A DNA stretch of 64,000 nt, from positions 1 to 64,000 of the forward strand of contig WNNJ02001443.1 of NCBI GenBank assembly GCA_012934845.2, written 5' to 3'. The notes under the pieces are model-generated. The model worked only from the letters and a program-made list of their open reading frames with translations, ran no database searches and was not told the origin of the DNA. This document shows, one piece after another, positions 57,388 through 64,000 of this stretch. How positions within the stretch are numbered: position 1 is the stretch's first letter; the number at the start of each line of letters is the position of its first letter. Both the position numbers and the translations under genes were made by a program. The stretch is from Pomphorhynchus laevis (lineage: Eukaryota; Acanthocephala; Palaeacanthocephala; Echinorhynchida; Pomphorhynchidae).

Positions 57388-57508
57388 TTTCGACTGTGTA
57401 TGTATTTTTTGGTATGTATTTTTTTAACATATTAATAGATTTATTTGTACAGAAAAACAGGTTCCCGCAAATGGGCCAGGATAATTAAATTCCAGAATAT
57501 TTTTTTTG

Positions 57509-60500
57509 TTACTTTAGATCCACAAGGGAGGTACACAACGTGCCGCCGTCTTCATCATTCCATCGGATCGCTCGAGCATTGTTCGACGGATTCGGGCTAT
57601 CTGTAGCTTGGCGATTAGATGTCTTTTTGGATATTGTATCAGCTTGATGGTTGTCTGCTGAGTATACGGGATGCCCCTTGCTGGATCGGAAGCCCCTTAT
57701 GCACAAAGAGGATGCACGACATATGGCTATACTCAATCTTGTTTTGATTCGCTGTATGTATTGGCTGTACGAAATCTGATCGTTGTTTATTGACTTGAGT
57801 TGTGCGATCCGCTGCAAGGCCGAAAGTGCACATTTTCCCAGACCTCCAGACGCAGATAGGATGAAGGGTATAAACGATCCCCTTTCGATTTGGGTGATTC
57901 TTTCAGAGTATTTTGAGCTCTTCCGGGCTTCGTGGTATGCAAAAGCGTTTTCTGCCGACGCGGAGTAGGAACCAGCATGGTTGTTAAAAACGGAAACGTC
58001 GAAGAACGTTCGCTGGAAGCGGTCTACTGATAGGCCCGTACAGATTACATCTAGTCTTGCGTTGGTGTCGCAGCAAGTTGATGCCCTTTCGAGACACGAG
58101 GGATCATTGACTGCAGTTAGTGTGGGTTCGGTTGCAACCCCATAACAGACCGAACTAAGCTCGTCAGCGAGGATGTCGCGAATGATATTGTGTCGCACGA
58201 TCTGGAAGCCTCCACGTTTACAAGAGAGCACGTGACTAAGGCTTGTTTCTTCTTTGCAGATACACAGGGCGGGCATGTCTGGTGGTTCAAATCCATAGCG
58301 CGTTGCGATGCCATCTCGAAATTCACTCGCAGAAAGGTGGTGGTGGAGCTCTTCAGAAGCACCAGCAGTGAGCCAGTTTGAGGAGCCGGGGTACTTGGCA
58401 TATTCAAGTGCACGTTTGGTAATTTCGGGAACAAAACGAAGAGCTTGGTTAAGTCGGAGTGTGAATGCATCTTTGCGCGTCTTGGCGATTTGAGCTGCAT
58501 AGGTTTGCTGTAACGACTTTAATCCCTCGCCCTTGAGCCCAAATGAATAAGTGGAGCACATATGCTCCGAGGCTTCGAGATCAGACTTAAAGGTAAATAT
58601 AGGATCCATAATGCCAATGCCACCCATTTTAATAGGACTTGTCAATATGCTGTTGATTGGATCAGGCAGATCCTGTTTTGTAATTTGGGGCAGGATTTGA
58701 TCGAGTAACATGCCGTGCAACGGATTAACGTTGGCAGCGGTGCAAGGCGTCGTTCTGAATAGAAAAGTCCATTTCCATTGCAGTGATTTGATAAGTCCTG
58801 TATAACCAACATGCGGATCCGCTGAGCAGACATCTGCAAGTCGGGAAACCAAATTTACAGCCGAAGAAATCTTTCGAGCGACAAACTGTGATAAACAATC
58901 TTCAGTACCGATGGCGGAACCAAGGATGTTGACAAAGTCATTACGTATTGTAACGTACGGAAAGCTGTCAGAGATAAAACCGTGAGATCCGTCATGACGC
59001 TCTATATTATGTACCAAGATATTGGTTTTCGATGGATTTACGTAATAGCCATATTAAGGCCCGCGCGTAGTCAAGATATGCCAAGCTGTTTTTAACGACG
59101 ATAAGGAACCGACGAAGTTTGCGTCATCGGCGTACCATCGTTGCAGAGTGTCTGGGCATTTCGACTGTATGAGCTTGATTAGTGGAATCGAGGACATGGC
59201 AAAAACGGCCATTGCGAAGGGGTCTCCTTGAGTTACCCCCTCTCTTGAATAAATCGATTCATCTTCGATGACAAGCTGAGCGTCACCCGAATATATGTTG
59301 CGAAATGCGACGTTAAGAGCTGGGCAAATAAATTTCATATTTGCCAGAGCGACTCGACGATTCAGGCGGTTAAAAGCGTTGCTAGCATCGATACACATAA
59401 GAGCGTTTTCGGAATTTTCATGAAATCGTTTGCGTAGTGAGTGAATGGCAAATTCGATGCCATTTCGTTGGGCGGCACACAACTGCGTAGTTCCGGCGGC
59501 TTCTTGAAGGTCAGATTTTATATGACGCAGGATTGTCCGTGAAATAATGCGTCTATCCACGTTTGAAATACCGATTGGACGTATACCACCGGATTTTTTC
59601 GGAATAGCGACCAGACGACCGGCAATGAATGCTTCCAAACAACCGGTGGGCATCCGCTCCGTTGCGATACAAATGGCCAAGGAAGCAAGACTCTCCGCTA
59701 GCTTTTGTGAATGCATTCCGAAAGCGGTCAGCATACGTCTCCATAAAATCGCGTCCATGCCGGATGGTCCAGCCGAACCATAAGTCGATTTCGCCGATCT
59801 TTGGATGTCTATCGCACAGATGGAAAGGAACATTGATGAGTGGTCAGGCAGGGCACTGGGAAGCCCTTCTTGAAGCAGGGCATCGGGATCCGCATCGGCA
59901 GGCTCAGGATGAAGGGCTTCTAGGTGTTGTTTTACGGTTTTGTCTCCGATCAGGACGTGAGGTGATAGACAACCATTCGTTTCGTGGTCTTCAAGTAAAT
60001 GAGTAGCCGCAGTTAGTTTGTTTTTACAGACAAGATGGCAATATTTTCTTTTCCAGTCGTTGCTAGAGCTGTTGCGGACGACTAACGTGCGTCGAGATTG
60101 TAGGATTTGGGCCTCCTTGTATAGCTCAAGAATTTCTCGACATTTCCATAGACTGATTCGACGCTCCAAAGTTTTGCGAATCATTGCTGTTTTTCGAGTT
60201 TTAATCGGCTGCAGCACGCATCTCGCGAGGACGGTTGCGGCTTTTAGTGCATCAAAAGTTGGCGTGTCTTTCCCGTAAGTGGCCATATTGTATAGGTCGG
60301 TTAGTTGGTCAATAAACGCGTTACTGGCGTTGCATTTGGGAAGTTCTAAATTTTCGGGTTTCCAGTGAATTACTTTACCATATACGTAGTCTATCTGAAT
60401 TTTGAAAGACGAGTTTGTCGTAATAGGTCGGTCATTCGCTTGAGCAGTGTGTACGTTGAAGGGCGAAACACTGTTGTTTTCACCGTTATTACGCATAGGG

Positions 60501-60787
60501 TGATCATCTCTCGTAAACACGATACTGTCGGTATCAGAGCTCATTTTGATTCTATCTTGGGTACCGTAATCGAGACGTGGTGGGTCAATATCATTGTTTT
60601 CTGCGGAAGTGTGAGTGGGATTGAGATCGATGAGAAGTTCAGTCGCGGAAAGGTTGTTGGTACACTGAGCAGCAGAGCAGTTTATACAGGGGCGATCCGC
60701 TTTCGCACATCGACACCCGCGACATCTTGCATTTGGGCCATTGCAACCACAACATTTGCTAACCGTACTTGGCTTTCCTCGAGGCAT
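57509..60787 (-). mobile_element. RLE-type LINE copy D (RLE-D), near-complete
   Basis: One frame of about 1,093 codons from MPRGKPSTVSKCCGCNG (60787; an in-frame ATG seven codons earlier is less like the other copies) to 57509, with a single in-frame TAA at 59054 where other copies read GPKYGYF. Domains: CXC-like (residues 7-45), MIRKTLERRISLWK, SAGPSGMDA, GGIRPIGISNVDRRIISR, motif A LMCIDASNAFNRLNRR, motif B REGVTQGDPFAM, motif C RWYADDANFVG, knuckle LCICKEETSLSHVLSC, RHNIIRDILA, ATEPTL, ARLDVICTGL, FFDVSVFNNHAG, and FIPFILSASGGLG. It carries a C-terminal extension of ~90 residues rich in S, N and D that RLE-A lacks. All RT and nuclease key residues are present. Confidence 0.9.
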
Positions 60788-60901
60788 TTTCGTGTGGATG
60801 AGATGCACACCCTGGGTTAATCCCTCGGCGTGTGGCTTCGTTTGTGTATTGTTCGCCTGACTGTAAGTAGTTAATGGGTATCAAGATAGTTTAAACTCAA
60901 A

Positions 60902-60995
60902 ATTCGTTTCGTGGTCTTCAAGTAAATGAGTAGCCGCAGTTAGTTTGTTTTTACAGACAAGATGGCAATATTTTCTTTTCCAGTCGTTGCTAGAG
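60902..60995. repeat. 94-bp exact copy of an internal RLE-D segment
   Basis: ATTCGTTTCGTGGTCTTCAA through GTCGTTGCTAGAG is identical to 59975-60068, in the same orientation, and lies about 115 bp upstream of the RLE-D start codon. Confidence 0.97.
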
Positions 60996-61017
60996 TGTAT
61001 GTTATTTTATTGTGTGT

Positions 61018-61080
61018 TAAAGGTTGTAATTTGCTAGAACAGTTTTAAATTTTCTTTGCTAGAACAGTTTTAAATTTTTT
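61018..61080. repeat. Short tandem repeat TTTGCTAGAACAGTTTTAAA
   Basis: Two units, at about 61032 and 61057, of TTTGCTAGAACAGTTTTAAATTTT. The TTGCTAGA part also ends the 94-bp duplicate, so this may be a local extension of the same event. Confidence 0.8.
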
Positions 61081-61117
61081 TGGTATGTATTGGAATAATA
61101 ATAATAAATTTTTTAAT

Positions 61118-61186
61118 TTTTAATTTTTTATTTATCATTATTTTAATTTGTAAATAATATAAAATACATAGGCTCAGTTAGCTGAT
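61118..61186 (+). mobile_element. PLE terminal-repeat scrap
   Basis: Ends CATAGGCTCAGTTAGCTGATTTGAT as the other PLE terminal repeats do. Only the last ~70 bp. The next LINE begins right after it. Confidence 0.7.
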
Positions 61187-61199
61187 TTGATCAATTCAT

Positions 61200-61770
61200 C
61201 TGATCAAACAATACCCTTCTTAAAGTGTGGATTCTATATGAAAGGCACTTCTTTTTAGTTTTATTCGTGGTCAGAGATATTCTCAACGGGATTCGTTTAG
61301 CTTAATAAACTCCGAGAGAAATTATATCAATAATGCGAGCGAAATTGCAGAAGCATTTGCAGATCACTATGAACTTCCTTGCGTATCGAGTCCTTCAAAT
61401 GATAGCGATCAGTTACTTTCATCTGATATTATAGATCACCATATATTTTCCAGTGTCGAATTCTCTATTCTGGATGTATTCGATGAGCTTAGAAAATCAA
61501 AGCCTTTGTCCATTAGTGGTCCTGATAATATACCATCGATCGTATTGCGAGAGGCTGCATCAGCACTATGCTTTCTGCTTTGTCTTATTTACCGTTGCTC
61601 CATAGATTCAGGAATTTTACCTTTTGAGTGGAAAAAAGCCACCATTAAGCCCATTTTCAAGAAAGGTTCAAGATCTGCTGCTGGAAATTATAGACCAGTG
61701 ATCCTAACTTGTGAGGCATGCAAGATTCTGGAAAAGTTAATTTTGCGCTTTCTGATATCATACTAAGAAA
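61200..61770 (+). mobile_element. CR1-like LINE (CR1-D), start of RT
   Basis: Encodes NASEIAEAFADHYELP, then SGPDNIPSIVLREAASALCF, FEWKKATIKPIFKKGSRSAA and NYRPVILTCEACKILEKLI to a stop near 61768. Matches the same region of CR1-C. The RT core after this is missing and is replaced by an L2-like 3' end. Confidence 0.8.
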
Positions 61771-61774
61771 AATA

Positions 61775-62010
61775 TTGTACCTACTCTACCTCTTTTGGAC
61801 TCCGCTTCTTCCTGGTAACTGCTCATCTATCGTGGAGCCATCTGCCCATTCATATACGCCATTCAACTTCTCTGCCGTGCTTCAAACGACAAATCCAATC
61901 CCATTTAAACAATTTATCTGCTTGACTTTTTCATTTTTGTTTGTGGACTTGTTTGCGTGCAGCTTGTACGCATTTGCCACATTAAATAAATTTGTATTAT
62001 TATCATTATT
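61775..62010 (+). mobile_element. L2-like 3' end inserted in CR1-D
   Basis: C-rich sequence ending in the L2-like 3' signature: GCGTGCA-GCT-TGTACGC hairpin (61955-61971), then ATTTGCCACATTAAATAAAT and a GTATTATTATCATTATTA tail. Non-coding. Confidence 0.8.
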
Positions 62011-62870
62011 AACCGGCTTCAGATGGACATAGATTTCATACACTAGTGGTGCAAGTCACATGATCTTACTATTAACATAGAAAAGACCAATCACATGCGT
62101 TTAGGTCAGTTGATGTACTATGGCTCGTACACTTTAGGCGGTTAAGAATGTTGATCAAGTCAAGGATCTCGGTATTATATTATCTAATAATCTGTCATCG
62201 GGTCCTCATGTAAGATATATTGTAAGCAAATGTCAACGCATCCTAGGGCTACTACGGAGAACACCAGGTTCAATAGATGTAGACTCATTTAGGGTGCTGT
62301 TCCCCTCGATTGTCCTTTCTCATATGCTATATGCTTCATCATCAATCTTTCCGCAATCTAAGGGTGATTTGCGTTTACTTGAGGGCATTCTCCGTAAAGC
62401 TAGTCATGTGGTTTCTTCGATTCGAGATATTCCCTACCCTCAGAGACTAGACGTTCTAGGCATATGCGATGTTGAGACGTCCTTAATTAAAGCAGATTTG
62501 ATGTTGGTGTGGAGGACACTGCACTCTTCTAAGCACGTTTTAAACCCTCTATTTACACTTTCTGCTAATTAAAATCTACGAGGACATAAGTTTAAACTGG
62601 TACACAAACTGGGACCGAAGGTGAACCGAGGTGACATAAGACATCGAATTGTCAAACATTGGAATAAATTACCATCTACTGTTGTTGAGGCCACACATGT
62701 ATCAGAATTGAAGAATTATATTCGTGCTGAATTCCGCCCTGAATCCTGACTTGTTTCAGCTGCTTTGTTGACTATTTTTAATTTCTCTCTCTCTTTTTTT
62801 ACTGTGATGCCCCTGTTTTGAGCTTTGCTCTTTTTGCGGTCAATGAATAATAATACTTTTACAAGTAATG
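62011..62870 (+). mobile_element. CR1-D, C-terminal part and 3' end
   Basis: Resumes after RT motif C with a broken LQMDIDFI..WCKSHDLTIN, NHMRLGQ piece, then VLFPSIVLSHMLYASSSIFP, LEGILRKASHVVSSIRDIPY and RGHKFKLVHK. Frames are broken several times. The 3' UTR carries GAGCTTTGCTC (62820-62830), TTTTTGCGGTCAATG and (AATAAT)n. Confidence 0.8.
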
Positions 62871-63000
62871 GACTTAACTCTGGAAAAAATGCTCAAATTG
62901 AAATTACCCATCATGCGTATGTGTTTAAGAAAATTTAGTGTATCTTAATACACGATAAACCTCGATTCCAAGATCAATTACTATCCTACAATCGAATAAA
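62871..63000. other. Spacer without recognised features
   Basis: AT-rich; nothing recognised. Confidence 0.4.
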
Positions 63001-63012
63001 CGTACTTATGTC

Positions 63013-63460
63013 ATGAGTAGACAAAAATCCATAGTTCGAAATTCAACTAAACATCATTCGAAGAGAAAATCCCCTGTTAATGATGAATACGTAAAACATA
63101 TGAAGGTCAATTCTTATAACAACAAAAGTGGGATTGCTAAGCCACCCAATATGGAAAATAATTGCATCACCAACATGGCTAATAGGAAAAAGCGCAGGTG
63201 TAAATGCAGTTTTTGTGCATCAGCCCATCTAACAATACTAATATTTTCGATGATCAACGAATTCTCGACGCATCATCTGAAGTGCTGGTTTTCCTCGACC
63301 AGAATCTATCACAGTAGAAACGGAAGTATATGAACCGATAGTACAATAATTCAATTTCCATCAGAATCAATCATCCGAAAGTATAGCTTGTCAAAATTCT
63401 TGTTTACAGACTATTCAGCTGTTAAATCAAACAAATAAGGAAATTGAGTGAACGAAATCC
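63013..63460 (+). mobile_element. Possible LINE ORF1 fragment
   Basis: Open from 63013 to 63333 (MSRQKSIVRNSTKHHSKRKS at the start, then MANRKKRRCKCSFCASAHL). After a shift, ESIACQNSCLQTIQLLNQTN is visible, resembling the Q/N-rich, coiled middle of CR1-like ORF1. Basic with CKCSFC cysteines. The assignment is weak; it could be an unrelated open frame. Confidence 0.35.
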
Positions 63461-63639
63461 ATATCGTGTATGCGTGTTCAAGCAAATTCTATGTCGCTTA
63501 TTTATATTGTTCTATTCTCACCATTAAACTACTATACGAATTGACTAAGCGTTTATCTCTAATAGCCACAATTCGCTCTTAGTATCAAACTTTTTGGTTT
63601 CTAAGCGAAGATTTAACTTCATTGTATTTTCAGCTATTG

Positions 63640-63775
63640 CTTTACTTGATAAGAGGTGAAAGATATTTTGCTGTAGATCGTCTAGTTTATCATCTAGTTT
63701 GTGGATTCACTTTTTTGTTTTTGTTTATTAAAGTAGAACAATTACGGATTCACAAACTAGACGATGATGTAAATA
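63640..63775. repeat. Imperfect inverted repeat with 60-base loop
   Basis: TCATCTAGTTTGTGGATTCAC (about 63693) pairs with GGATTCACAAACTAGACGATGA (about 63748) with few mismatches. A further copy, TCGTCTAGTTTATCATC, lies just before the first arm. Confidence 0.7.
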
Positions 63776-63889
63776 AACTGTCATCGGTGTTTTCTTAAAA
63801 AGTCCATGATAATGAAGAAGAGTTGGCTTTTATTAAAGTTAGACTAGGAAAGAAGCAGTTCGGCAAGCCTATACTTCTTAAGGCTATGT

Positions 63890-64000
63890 TCAATTAATCT
63901 GATCAAGCAAAATCTGATCTTAAAGTGTGGCTACTTTAAGCCACACTTTTTGTGGACTTGTAAGCGTACAGCTTGTACGCATTTGCCACATTAAATAAAT
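63890..64000 (+). mobile_element. L2-like 3' end (continues past the window)
   Basis: An 11-bp perfect hairpin, AAAGTGTGGCT / AGCCACACTTT (63922-63949), then the L2-like signature GCGTACA-GCT-TGTACGC (63964-63980) and ATTTGCCACATTAAATAAAT at the window's end. Confidence 0.8.

Noticed and set aside
63922-63949. Bacterial-type terminator
   Set aside because: Hairpin with T-run resembles one, but context is eukaryotic retroelement 3' end.

Overview
The window is eukaryotic, from an AT-rich invertebrate genome. It holds one spliced host gene, a Dicer-type helicase/RNase gene on the minus strand whose introns are spliced by hand below. Nearly everything else is retroelement sequence: a Naiad-like Penelope element (PLE), several LINE clades, one tRNA-derived SINE and two Ty3-type fossils. 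Bacterial features (operons, Shine-Dalgarno sites) are absent. Very short introns (46, 47 and 71 bp) in the host gene suggest a compact ancestral gene later swollen by repeats. The species cannot be named from the sequence; a protostome with many Naiad-type PLEs and CR1/L2-type LINEs is the most I would say.

Layout. 1-14.4 kb: the 5' half of the Dicer gene (minus strand, six coding exons, continuing past the left edge). Its 8.3-kb intron 4 hosts an almost complete PLE with inverted terminal repeats plus several PLE scraps; its 2.7-kb intron 2 holds an inverted copy of part of its own exon 6, a LINE C-terminal scrap and an acidic open frame. 15-23.5 kb: a LINE scrap, two Ty3-type fossils, and a long CR1-like LINE. 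23.5-27.2 kb: a C-rich L2-like LINE. 27.2-35.9 kb: mixed CR1- and L2-like pieces on both strands, a 17-bp minisatellite and a ~180-bp direct repeat. 36-42.4 kb and 52.8-60.8 kb: five copies of a LINE type with an N-terminal cysteine-rich CXC-like domain, an RT, a CCHC knuckle and a restriction-like endonuclease (called RLE-A, B1, B2, C and D here). 42.4-49.8 kb: an APE-type LINE with both ORFs open (LINE-G), a SINE in its tail, and a relative (LINE-H). 49.8-52.8 kb: CR1-like pieces. 61-64 kb: CR1-like and L2-like 3' ends.

How it fits together. The repeats form a layered record. RLE-C was split by both a PLE and a CR1-like LINE 3' fragment that is about 99% identical to the longer LINE at 17.9-22.0 kb, so at least that CR1 family moved recently. 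Different LINE groups end in their own short 3' hairpins (GAGC-loop-GCTC for CR1-like copies, GCGTACA-GCT-TGTACGC for L2-like copies), and PLE copies share a terminal hairpin plus possible pseudoknot with compensatory changes. The same CXC-like zinc domain opens the RLE-type protein and the ORF1 of the APE-type LINE-G, which suggests domain exchange between LINE lineages. The Dicer locus is notable because its own primary transcript would carry sense and antisense copies of the same exon segment.
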